Of a DNA stretch of 64,000 nt, positions 1 through 11,737 are shown piece by piece. This DNA is from Lepus europaeus. Lineage: Eukaryota > Chordata > Mammalia > Lagomorpha > Leporidae. Under the pieces are notes generated by a model, which made no database searches, had not been told where the DNA came from, and worked only from the letters and a program-made list of their open reading frames with translations. The stretch is taken from NCBI RefSeq assembly GCF_033115175.1, contig NC_084850.1:1178001-1242000 (forward strand), given 5' to 3'. How positions within the stretch are numbered: the stretch's first letter is position 1; every line of letters begins with the position of its first letter. Both the position numbers and the translations under genes were made by a program.

Positions 1-1968
1 CTGGGAAGAGCCAGGAGAATGTGCTGTTGTGTCTTGGAGCTGTTGTGTCTGGCACATTCCTACTGATGGACGCCCGGAGGCTGACGCCCAGGCACACATA
101 CTGACCCTAGCCCTCAGGATGACCACAGCCACAGACTTTCCCACTCCCAGCCTTGTCTCCCTCATCAGAGTGTGCTGGGTGTCAGGCCTGTCAAAGAGTG
201 GAAGCAGGAAAACCAGGACAAGTAGGGGGTTAGGATTCTTCTTGAATTCATTTGACAAGTATTGTTTCAACTTTTAAATTCAATTGAATTTTTACTTATT
301 TGAAAAGTGGGGTAGGGGAAGAGAGATGGGTGTTCCATCTGATTGAGAGAGACAGAAAGATCTTCCATCTGCTACTTCACTTCTCAAATGCCTGCAATAG
401 GGACTGGGTCAGGCTGAAGGGGGGAGCCTCAAACTTCAGCCTGGTCTCCCAGGTGGGTGGCAGGGATCAAGTGCTGCCTCCCAGGGTAACACTAGCCGGA
501 AGCGGGGCTGGAAGTGGAGTTGGGACTTGAACGCAGGCACTCTGCTACAGGATGTGGGCATCCCAAGTGCGCCTTAACTCCTGCACCAAGTGCCCACCCC
601 CCTCTGACAAATGCCGAAGGAGCCCCTACTACAGTGCATGGCACTGTTTGAGGTGCTGGGGGCACAGTGGTAGATTTTGCAACCTTCATGGAGCTTGCAT
701 GGTAGCTGGGAGACACAGACAGTAAACCAAGAAGGCAGTATCGTGTCAGCATCGTGTGGCCAGGGTGAGGGCTGAGTTCAGTGGGGATTGGAGGGTTACG
801 GGAAGTGTGGTCCTGTTGACATTGAAGGCATAAAGGGAGGAAGTGAGCCGGCAGAGAGCAGGAGGAATACCGTTCAGGATAAGGGAACAGCGCAAAGAGC
901 CTGAGGTATAGCTGTGCCTGGCAGCTTTGAGGGAGGCTGAGGAGGCTAGAGTGGCTGGAGCAGAGTGGAGAGCAAGGGGAAGGGAAGGGGAGGTCAGGCC
1001 AGGTCCTGTGGGACACAGAAGGGCGTGGACTTCTACTCCAAGGAAGGCTGTGGTCTGGTGTTGGGCTGAACGGGCTCCCTGGGCACCCTGTGCCAAGAAC
1101 AGGGCCATCGGGCAGAGGCAGGGAGAGCAGCGCAGGGCTCCTGCAGTGACTGATCCAGGTAAGAGATGGGGAGGGGAGGGGTGCTGTGGGTAGATCCTGC
1201 GTTTGTAGTGACGGGAGGGTCAGCTGCACTTGCTGAGGGGAAGACGGGTCGGGGGACCTGAGGATTTGGGTTACGGCCTGGGGAGCACACTAGAATCTGT
1301 GGAACGTTTGGCATTGCTACTCTGCTCCCTTCTTGCCAGAGCTTGCTAGAGCAGGTGCCTGCAGGGTTTTGCTTTCTGCTGAGGTGTGTGTGTGTGTTGG
1401 GGAGGGTGGAGTCAGGCCTGCCCAGGTTTTCTGGCTCTGAGTCCTGGCATTGTACTCTATGCAAATGGCCAAGATGTGGCTAGGCATTGTCTGCCCTGGG
1501 CAAGGACTCAGGTTTCCCATCTGTGAAATGGAGCCAAGGCCCACCTTGTAGAATTGCTGGCAAGCTCATAGGAGATGGTGGTATGAAAAGCGTCAGGATG
1601 GTGACAGATGCGTGTGTTCTTCCTGTTACTGCAGCCTCCCGAGGTCTCTCAGGGGTGGCACGGGGCAGGTCGTGGAGGTTCTCTGACCTCTGGTGGCCTT
1701 AGCAGCCAGGCTTAGAGACCCAGGCATTCAGCCCCGTTCCAGGCAAGGAGGCCCCAAGAGAGGGTAGTGCCTGGGAGCAGGTCACAGAGCCAGAGGCAGC
1801 GCTGGCACCCTGTGTGTTGTCACGAACCCGCCTTGTCCACTGTGCATACAAGCACCGTCTTTGGGCTTCAGGGCCTGCCGCTGCCGTCACCTTGGCCGCC
1901 AGCATGTACGAGCGTTCTCCTGTGTTAGAGTGGGTGTCTGCGGTAACAGGGGCTTTGTGCTTCTGCAG
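1..1968 (+). other. HAUS7: HAUS7 intron sequence, no exon recognised
   Basis: Sequence upstream of the first recognisable HAUS7 exon. No exon for the HAUS7 N-terminal domain was found here, so the 5' end of the gene must lie before the window. It holds a C-SINE (286-602). The tract at about 600-1060 resembles ancient mammalian interspersed repeats but I cannot name its family. The rest shows no recognisable feature. Confidence 0.55.
286..602 (-). mobile_element. C-SINE, reverse, diverged
   Basis: A reverse-complement lagomorph C-SINE: an A/T-rich 3' end, a GA-rich stretch, then the body ending in the tRNA-like head. Divergence and a shortened GA tract suggest an older copy. Confidence 0.75.
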
Positions 1969-2030
1969 AAATGGTGAAGCTAGGCCATGAGCTCATGCTG
2001 TGTGCGCCAGACGACCAGGAGCTCCTGAAG
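1969..2030 (+). CDS. HAUS7: HAUS7 coding exon (first in window)
   Basis: The acceptor ttctgcag lies immediately before the exon and gtaagaag follows it. The exon opens with two bases that complete a split codon and then encodes 20 residues ([20 protein letters not shown]). It ends in phase 0. Confidence 0.93.
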
Positions 2031-4006
2031 GTAAGAAGGCCCTTGTCTGTCCCCGCCGCAGCTGTGCGCGCTTCCTGCCCTGGCCGGGGCTCTGGGTGCT
2101 GCCCGCATGGGGATGGGAGCGGAGCGGAGCTGCCAAGGCCCACTGAGGAGGAGAGGAGGGCGGCTGTGGAGGTTGACGACTTCATACTACATGCCAGTAA
2201 TTGTCACAGCCACCCTTGGCAGGAGGTGTCTGGCTTAACCTCCTTTCAGATGAGGTGACAACTCACCCACGGTCACACGGTGGCAGAGCCTGGCTTCCAA
2301 TGCAGGCTGCTGGCCCCCGAGGCCATACACTTGCCCCCGCAGACTGCCTGCCTGCCTGAGAGCTTCTGCAGAGCGGCTGCTAACCTACGCCATAGCTGAG
2401 CAAACAAACCCCAGCCCCAGCCCTCAAATCTCTTGAATGCTGATAGTTATTTGCACGTGGTGACTACTGCTGCTGCCGCATGCGCACATGTGCTCACTTG
2501 TCAGGGCTGCATGGCCTGAGCGGAACCGCTGCATGGCACGGGCACTCTCCGCTTACCTCGCTGAGCAGCCACGCGAGGGTCTCCCCTGGCGGCCGCACCG
2601 CACGACCTCCTCACCCAGGCCGAAGGAGGCCTGCAGCTTCCCCTGGGCCCTGCCAGCACTCCTGATGTCCCGGTTTCATTAGCGTGGCCGCGTCCGTCCC
2701 AGTGGGTGTGAGGCGGTGTCTCGCTGTGGCTTCAGTTTGCCTGCCCCTAGGGATTAGCAGTGTTGCTTGTATTTTATGAGCTTCTTGGCCACATATCTGT
2801 CCTCTTTGGAGACATGTCTGCACGTGAGGCCTTTGCCACCTTTTAAATGGGACCATTTGACTTTTTACTGTTGAGGTGTAAGAATTATGTATGTATTCTG
2901 GATTCAGGTCACCTCTGATATTTGATTTATAGTATTGTTATCCCCATGCTGTGTATTGTCTTCCTTCTTTCAATGTGTCCATTGGGGCAAAAGCGTTGTG
3001 CTTTTGACGAAGTCTGTCTTATCTACTTTTTTCTTTGGTTGGTTGTGCTTTGGCTGTATCTAGAATCCATTGCCAAATCCAAGGTACTGAAGATTTATAC
3101 TTGTGTTTTCTTCTATTTAGGCCTTTGATCAACTTTGTGTTAGTTTTTCTTTTTAAGATTTTTTTAAAAATTTGAAACGTGAGTTAGAGAAAGAGAGAGA
3201 GAGAGAGAAAAGGAGATCTTCCACCTGCCGGTTCACTCCTCAAATGGCTGCAATGGCTGGGACTGTGCCAGGCTGAAGCCAGGAGCCAAGAACTTCCTCT
3301 ACATCTCCCATGTGGGTGCAGGGGCCCAAGGACTTGGACCGTCTGCTGCTGCTTTCCCAGGCACATTAGCAGGGAGCTGGATCTGAAGTGGAACAGCTGG
3401 GACTTGAACCAGTGCCCATATGGGATGCCTATGTTCCAGGCAGTAGATTTACTCAGCACAATGCCAACTCCTAGCTTTATTTTTTATTTTTAAAATGCTT
3501 ATTTTATTTATTTGAAAGGTAGAGTGACGGCGGGGTGGGGGGGAGATGGAGATAGAGGTCTGCTATCTGCTGAGGTTTATTCCTCAAATAGCTGCAACAG
3601 CCAGGACTGGGCCACATCAAAACCAGGAGCGTAGAACTCAGTCCAGGTCACCCACCTGAGTACTTGAGCCATCACCTGCTACCTCACAGTTGCATTAGCA
3701 GGGAGCTGGATCAGAAGTGGAGGCGAGAATTGATCCCAGCCACTCTGATATAGGTTATGGATGCCCAAGCAGCAGCTTAATGTGCTGCGCCACAATGTCA
3801 GCCCCTTAATTTCATTTTTATCTTGTTTATTCTGTAGTTCTCCAGGTGTTTCGTGGCTTCCTTAGGGTTTTCTGTGTGGAGCACTGGGATGCGTGCATGA
3901 GAGAGAGTTTTCTGTCTTCCTTGGCAACCTGGGAGCATTTTTTGTTTGTTTTTAAGATTTTACTTATTTATTTGGAAGGTAGAGTTACAGACACACACAC
4001 ACACAC

Positions 4007-4044
<38 letters not shown>

Positions 4045-7000
4045 CTTCCTTCTGTTGGTTCACTCTCCAAATGGCCACAACAGCCAGAGCTGCGCTGATC
4101 TGAAGCCAGGAGCCAGGAGCTTCTTCCTGGTCTCCCACGCGGGTACAGGGCCCAAGGACCTGGGAGCTGCTGACATCGCTTCCTGCCCACTTGCTCTGAG
4201 TAGGAGTGGTGGGAGATGCATCCTGTCTTGCTCTTGGTCTGAGCAAGTGCTTCCTACCGGTTTTTACCTTCGAGTGTGGTCTTAACTGCAGGATTTTGTG
4301 GATGCCTTTCTCAGGCTGAGTAAATTTCATGCTCTTCCTCCATTCTTGGTTTTTTTGTTTTTGTTTGTGTTTATTTTAGATATATTTGTTTTTTTGAAAG
4401 TCAGTGTTGGAGGGAGAGAGAGAGAGAGAGAGAGAATCTTTCTCCACTGGTTCACTTCTCAGATGGCTGCAACAACCAGGGCTGTTCCAGGCTGAAGACA
4501 GGAGCCAGGAGCTTCTTCCAGGTCTCCCACATGGGTGGCGGGGCCCAAGGACCTGGGCCATCTTCCACTGCTTTCCCGGGTGCATTAGCAGGGAGCTGGA
4601 TCAGTAGTGCAGCAGCCAGGACTCGAACTGGCGCCCATACGGGACGCTGACGTTGCAGGTGGCAGTGTAACCCGCTGCGCCACAGCGCCAGCCCCCATTC
4701 CGTGTGTTTAACCAGAAAGTAGGCTGGCTTCTGCCCGCTGCTTTCTCTGCATCTTTTGAGATGTTTGCATGGGTTTGTGCTTCGTGCAAGGGTGTGTGCG
4801 TTTCCTCCTGGTGTCTTTCACTGCCGTCGGAGGAGGTTGTGCCAGGCCCAGGTCCTCTGTGTGCATTCCCTCAGTTTCTCAGATCGGTGCATTTGTGCCA
4901 TTCGCTGACATCGGGAGCGGTCCCGCCATCATTTCTCCAAGCACGTTTTTCAGCACCATGTGCTTTTCTCTTCTCCCTCCGGGCCTCCTGTGACACAAAT
5001 ACCACAGGGGCTCTCCACGTTTCCATCTTTTTTTCTCTGTTGCCTGTAAACAGCTTACACGCATGGCCTGAAGGACATTTTATAGACTGTTCCTGAGCGG
5101 GGCTGCATGAGGTCAGGGTGGAATTTTCTACTTGCTTCGTGTTGATGTTCACAAACAGGATTTCGGAGTTTCAGATTAGGGCCGCTTAACCTGTAGTCTT
5201 AATTTTCCGTCCTGTCCCTGCGCCATCGGGGAAGTGATGACGTGACAGTGACATGCTCTGCTCTATTTCCTCTTTTGCCTTTTGCTTCGAGAGCATTCCT
5301 GATTGCTTATTCAAGTGTTTGGATACTGGCTGCTTTAAAATCCTCATGCGATCATTCCAGCGTTTGTGTGTTCTGGGCCTTGGAGTCTTTTGCTTCGCTT
5401 TGCTCATGCAAGTTACTTTGGAGGTTTCTGCAGGGGCCAAGTCATTTTGGATTGCACCCGGGCCATTCTGAGCATGGCTTTAACTCCAGGTCTTGCTAGG
5501 TTGCCTGGAGAATGGTGAGGTTTGTGTTCAGCAGCCAGGGGAGTGCACAAGTTTAAGCAGCAAGCCTCATCTGCCTCTCTGGCCCGTGCCTTCACTGCCA
5601 GTGCGCTCTCTCGGTTTGGTCCGCCTCGTCTTTGCTGAGCCCAAGATCACGGGTTGGGGGGTGTGGGGAGGACCCATGCCAGCGTTCTCTCACGGATTTG
5701 GGGGGTCACTTTCTCAAGCTCTTTCCCCTCCGCTGCATCTTTGATACTTTCTAGTTCCTTGGGGTTCCCCTTTGCTGTTCCTCAGCCAGCAACTACCCAC
5801 GTCCATGACATGTCGCAGGGGTGGCATGACAAAGGAGGAACAGTCTGGATGCCTGCACTTCACTGTCACTGGCTGAAGTCTCCGGAGCAAGCCAGGGATT
5901 TGTCCCCAGTCTCTCTGAGCTTTGGCCTTGAGGTTGATTGAGTTCAGGTCGGGGTGCCTTCCATCCTTCCTGCCACAGGAACCTTTCCCTACTCTTCAGG
6001 CTTGTCACATTTTTTGGCTGTACTAAAATCTACATGGTGCAAAATCTACCATTGCAATCATATTTAAGAGATTTCCCAGCAGGCCCTGAGGGTGCTCTTC
6101 TCTTTTTCAAACATAAAGACAGTTGTGGTAAAATGCACATCACATGACATGTACCATGGAAATCGTGTTCACATGCATAGTCCAGTGGTGTTAAACACAT
6201 TTACTTGGTTGCGTGGCCATTACCGCCATCTACTTTGAGAACTTTCTCGTCTTCCCAAACTGCTGCTGTGCTCAGCTCTTAAGCCCTTTCAAAGCGTGCG
6301 AGTCAGTGGCATTTGGCGCCTTCACAATACTGCAGAGCTCCCCGCGTGATGTTGTTTGGAAATCTGTTCTTCACCCCGAAAGGAGACTGCCCTGCCCACC
6401 AAGCAGTCACTGCCCGTTCCCCACGGGCCCTGACCGCCACTGATTACGGCCTCTGTCTATGTCATGGAAATGGACCCGGGCCCTGTGCAGCGTTCACAAG
6501 TTCCCTCCGGGTGGCCGTAGCACCTCTCACACTCTCCTTCCTTGCTGTGGACTACAATGAGCAAATGGATGCTGGCCCTTTGGAGCCCTCAATTGTAATT
6601 GCAAACATCAGTGTCGGTTCTGGAGATATTTTAAGTTAAAAAACCGCATATGTATCGGTTTCTTTGCTGTGTGCCCTGAAGAGGCCTAAAACAGTTACAA
6701 TGGCGACCACATTGAGCAAGGCAGCCACGCAAGACTCATGGTCACATCCGAGGGGCTCAGGAACCCACTAGTGCTAGAGACCCTCACTGGCCCAAAGCCA
6801 CCAGCACGAGTGTAGCAAACACAGGGACTGCTTTAAAATTAAGAAAATGTCTGGAAGTTGTTTAGCTTGTAAGAGACTTGTGTTTCCAGGATCTAGTAAG
6901 AATTACAACTCAGTAAGAAACAGACAAAACCCAATTCAAGAATGGGGGGGAGGGGGTGGCGAGGGGGAGTGGCAGGCTTCTAGCCTAGCAGTTAACACCC

Positions 7001-10000
7001 CTGTGTTCCACCTTGCAGTGCCTGCATTCAATGCCTGCAGGCCTCCCACATAGGGCACCTGGATTCTACTCCAGACTCCCAGCTTCAGCCAATCCAACCC
7101 AACCGTTGCAACCCCAGCCGTTGCAGGTACTTGGAGACTAAACCAGCAAATTGGAGCTTTCAGATAAATTTGGCTCACAAATAAATTTAAAAAAATTTTT
7201 TAATGGGCAAAGAATCTGAAGAGACATTTTTCTAAAGACATACAAATGACCAATCAGCTTAGGGAAACGTGCTACTGGGAATGTAGAATAGCGCAGCTGC
7301 TGTCTCGCGGAATAACCACGCGGCCACGCCGTTCCCCTCCTGGGGACACAGGCAACAGAATTGAAAACGTGCAGGCACACGGCAGGTCATAAGCTCTGAC
7401 CACAGCCTGCAAATGGAAAGAACCCAAATGCCCATCATCTGGTGATCGGATCGGCAGTAATGGAAAATGAACTTCAGGCGTGTGGTGTGGTGTGGTGTGG
7501 TGCGGTGTGGTGTGGTGTGGTGTGGTGCGGTGTGGTGCAATGTGGTGCAGGTCATCCTTGTAGACACTGTGCCCAGTGAAGGAAGCCAGACACCAGAGGC
7601 CGCACAGCGTCTGAGCCCATTTATAGCGACCGCCTGGGAGAGGTAAATGCACAGACAGATTATGGCCGAGCTGGGGTGTCGGGAATAGCAAATGGCTGCT
7701 AATGGGGACAGTGCTTCTTTTAGGTGCGTCCTAACGTCCCCTGAACAGCTCTGGAAAGACAGTGCCAGAGGAGAGAGTGTGCAAAGGCCCTGGGGGCAGG
7801 GAGCGTGGGTGTAGATCAGGCAGGGCTTTGGAGACTGGGGGAGGCCCCAGGGGGGCAGTGGCTATTTGCAGGGACAAGGGTGGTGGCTTCACGGGGCAGG
7901 CATTGCTGCCGGGAGACCTGCTGGCAGGCTGTAGCAGTGCCCCAGCATCCATGGCTGCTAGCCTGGGTGGTGGTGGTGTAGAAGGCAGGTGGAGTGACTG
8001 GACTCAACCCAGTGCATGGGATTTGCTGATGGGGAGGTTGGAGTGGGGAAGGGGGCTGGGGGTGGAGGCTTCGCACATTCGTTCTGCCGACCTTTACAAA
8101 GTGCTCCCTTGGCCACTGGGATGCGGTCTGGAGATGGGCTCGCTGACCAGGCCGTCTGCCCCTCCCCGGGCATTGGCGCTGTGGCAGGGGGCCATTGGAG
8201 TTGGCTGAGCAGGGGATGGCAGCTGGAGGGTGTCTGGCGAAGGCCTTGTGAGGTCCGGAGTGACAGTCAATGTTACGTTTCTGTCTGAGCCATGTCCTGT
8301 CTAGACAGTGTCCTGTCCCCACCCCGGGGCTAACCTTGGGCAGATGAGGAGAGTGAGTCAACCAAAGGTAGCAAGGAGGTCTGGGAAGCCAGTGGCAGGC
8401 TGAGTTTGTGCAGTCGGAAGTTTCCAGAGGCACCGGTTGCATTGACATGGTCGCAGCTGGGAGCTAGGCGCGCCAGGAGCACCAGGCAGCTGCAGCCATG
8501 AGACTCAGTGTCCACCGCCAGGGGGCGAGCTGCCAACCTCAGGGCGGAGTGTGCTCCTGCCCCTGGGTCTGTTCCTCACCCTTCAGTGTGACTGTGACTG
8601 CCACTCCCTGTCCGGGCTGCTCGGGTGGCCTGGAGCCTTGCGGACTGCCCTCTGGGTGCCTGCTGGGTTCTGTCTGGCTGTGCCCACCAGCTTCTGTGTC
8701 GCCAGCCAAGAACAGGCCTTGTCTTGGAGGTGGCTCTTGGGAGCAGGCCGCCATCAGGTCCTCGTGGGCTGTGTTCTGTCTTTGCGGGCCCTGCTGTGTG
8801 GCCAGCACACATCCCTGAGTGCTCCCTTGGTGCCGGGCACTTACCAGAGTTGTCCCAGGCATTGTGGCAGTCCCTCGGGGCCGGTAGCCTCCGTGGCCTA
8901 GCTCCCCGAGCTGCTCCTGGACACTGTGGCTGCGGCCCTGGAGGCTGCTGGGCCCAGCCATTGTTCCCAGCAGCCCCAGCTGGGGCAGCATGTGCGGCGA
9001 GGCCTGTTGAGGTGTAGTCAGCCAGTGTGCGGTCTTCCCTGCCCAGGGCTGCGCCTGCCCCTGGAAGCAGCTGCACTTCATGGACCGGCTGCTCGACGTG
9101 ATCCGTAGTCTGAGCGTCGGAGGCTCCACCTGCTCCAGGTAAAGGTTGCGACAGTGGCCCAGGTGGCCCGTGGATGGGCTCATCTTAGTCCTAGATCTGC
9201 AGCAGTGCGGGCTTGCTTTTCCCCTGTGGCGGCAGCAGCCACGTAACTGGTCCAGCATCTGGGGGTGCAAGCTGAGGTAGGATCCCTGCGCCCCCCCGCC
9301 ACCGCCCCGGGGAGCTGGCTGGCCAGTCTGTGGGGCCAGCCACCATGTGAGCGAGGGGCAGCCATGTCCTATGGGTGCTGACTTGCTGCCCACAGAGCTG
9401 GGCAGTCTGTCAAAAGGGGTGATACAGGCCTCCAAAGTCAGGCTGGGCCCGTTGGAGGAAAGGGAGTCCGCGGGCTGCTCGGAGCAGCCCCAGCGGGCAG
9501 AGGCGGGGCGGGCTCTGCTGGCCTTGCTGCCTCATCTCCTTTGCCTGCTGGATCTTCCGTGGGGGACGCAGGCTTGCCGGGCCAGCGCCGCGCCCCGTGA
9601 CGGTGTGGCCGTGGCGCTGCCTTTGCAGCCTGCAGGAGCACTTTGCGGACACCAGGGAGAAGAATGAGGAGCTGCTGGGGGAGGTCTTCTCCAGCTCCCA
9701 CCTGCAGGCGCTGCTGAGTCCCCGGAGGGACCCGTGGCCCCTGGACGTGCAGCCCGTCCTTGAGGAGCAGAGCGAGGAGCGGCAGAGGTAGGTGTTCTGG
9801 GAGGCGTGGGCAGCCCTGCGTGCTTCTGTCACCTCAGCTAGACCCTTAGGTGTGCGCCCCTCGCGGTGCCCAGTGCCCGTGGCAAAGGGAGCTGAACGTG
9901 TCCCCTCTTTTCTCCCTGCAGTGCCAGCCCCTCGCCCCGGTCAGAGGAGGAGAAGGTGGCGGAGCTGGCCAGGCAGCTGCGGGAGAGTACTGCCAAGCTG

Positions 10001-11686
10001 CAGACACTCAGGGCAGAGGTGAGGGATGCTGGCTCCTGGGTCATAGGTCGAGTGACGTCACCTACCCCAGCTTATGTGAGATGGCTCATACACAGGACCC
10101 AGGGGCTTCTAGAACGTGCTGGGTACTTGGTGCACATGAAGGTGAGAGAGCCAGGGAAGGGATTGGCCTGGATGCCAGGCCCCTCGCCCGGCCTGAGCTC
10201 CCAGCTTCCCACACTCTGTGACCCTGCCAGCAGCCCCGGGCTCGGCCTCCTTCGCTTACGTCGCGGGTCTGTTCCTGGGGCTGACTTGTCGGGTGTTGCC
10301 AAGCAGGGCTCGCTGCACTCCCCGCTGGCCCCGTTGGCTTTATGGTGTGTTTCTCAGCAGAAGCCAGGGGCCGCCGCCAGTGGGACCGACACGAGCACCC
10401 TGGAGCAGAAGCTGCGCCTCGTCACCTCTGACTTCCACCAGCTCGTGCTGGCCTTCCTCCAAGTCTACGATAACGAGCTGAGTGACTGCTGCCAGCGCCG
10501 ACGCCCTGACCTGCACCTGTGCGGCCCCACGGTCCAGTCTGTGTCGCAGACTCTGACTTCCTGTAGCCAAGTAAGGTCCAGCCCTGCCCCCACACCCGCG
10601 GCTTGTGCCCTGCCTGCACTCAGGGGTCTCTGCTGCTCCCAGTGAGGGACCCGAGGGCTAGGATCAGGGACTGGGGCTTGGCAGCGGCATGGGGCAGACG
10701 TTTTTCCTGTGCGCTGCAAGGGCTGAGAGCGTGGTCCCCAAGAGCCCACTGCACTTCAGCTGAGAGGGTGGGCCCCGAAGAGCCTGTGTACTGCCTGGCT
10801 CAGTGTGCCACGCTTGTCTCAGCTTGCAGCTTCTGTCCCTGTGCTGGGGGTGCTCCGTTCTTACACTGTGCGCCCGTGGAGCGAGGCCCGGGCCTGTGAG
10901 CCAGCTGTGGCAGGACGGGAGAGAGCGCACTCAGGCTGCTAAGCCCGCCGAGTCACTGTCCACTGACCACCGGGCTCTGCCCTGCAGATCCCCAGCAGCC
11001 GAGGCAAAATGCGGGCGCACATTATTTTAACAGGAAGGTTCCAAATCTTCCCACCCTCTGGCCAGCCTGCCCTGCAAGACTCCTGGATGGGTGGTTTGGG
11101 TACTGTGTTCTGTCACAAAGGCCCTTGGTTCTTGGGACACTTTTTTTTTCATGCCCTGCCCTGTGCTTGGGCTGGGTTGGGAGCACACGCAGGGAGGGCT
11201 TGCCAGGTGGAGAACTCTGGCCACTCTCCCTCTGGGAGTTCTGTCTTTGCAGACAAGAGCCACGTGCTCGGTTGTGACCGTGAGTGGGAAGCAGATTGAA
11301 TGTGCACCCCCACCCTCCCTCCCCGCCAGCTGTTGAAAGCGGTTGTAGAGGTCACGGACACAGCTGCGAAAGCCACGGAGATGGCCAAGAAGCAGCAGGG
11401 CGAGCCGATCTGTTGGGGCAGCAGCAGCTCCGTGAAGAGTCTAGGTATGTGGCCGGTGGGCCGGGCTGCTGGGGCTCCCGGGCACCCTTTGGGCCTGCTG
11501 CATGCGGGCGCTCTCTTTTCTCTGCTCAGCCACCACTTGGAGACCAGCGCCTTCTGTCTTTCCCCCTTCCCCTCCCCCTCCCTCCCCCCTTCCTTCCTTC
11601 CGTCTGTCTGTCTTTGTTTTCCTTCTCCTTTTTTTCAAAAAACTATTTATTTATTTGAAAGTCAGAGTTACACACAGAGAGAGAGG

Positions 11687-11737
<51 letters not shown>

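Larger units (their letters stand above)
2800..4780 (-). mobile_element. Fragmented old L1, antisense, broken by four C-SINEs
   Basis: The pieces 2800-3146, 4176-4368 and 4697-4780 read like antisense L1M. Examples are the tract on both sides of gccaaatccaaggtactgaag and, near 4750, ctttctctgcatcttttgag. C-SINEs at 3147, 3488, 3950 and 4369 separate the pieces. Whether they come from one insertion is inferred from shared orientation and closeness. Confidence 0.5.
2031..9046 (+). other. HAUS7: HAUS7 intron, 7.0 kb, repeat-filled
   Basis: The intron holds fragments of antisense L1 (about 2800-4780) cut up by four C-SINEs, an L1-type antisense fragment (about 6010-6620), a degenerate plus-strand SINE (6960-7204) and an L1M-like 3' tail with a TGTGG repeat (7205-7740). 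The stretches 2040-2800, 4780-6010 and 7741-9046 show nothing I can name, though 7741-8060 resembles old interspersed repeat. Confidence 0.6.

Noticed and set aside
492-1229. 245-codon minus-strand frame near the window start
   Set aside because: It starts in a SINE and is Ser/Pro/Leu-rich because of purine-rich intron DNA.
8539-9435. 298-codon minus-strand frame overlapping a HAUS7 exon
   Set aside because: GC-rich intron sequence with no family match. The plus-strand exon explains the conserved part.
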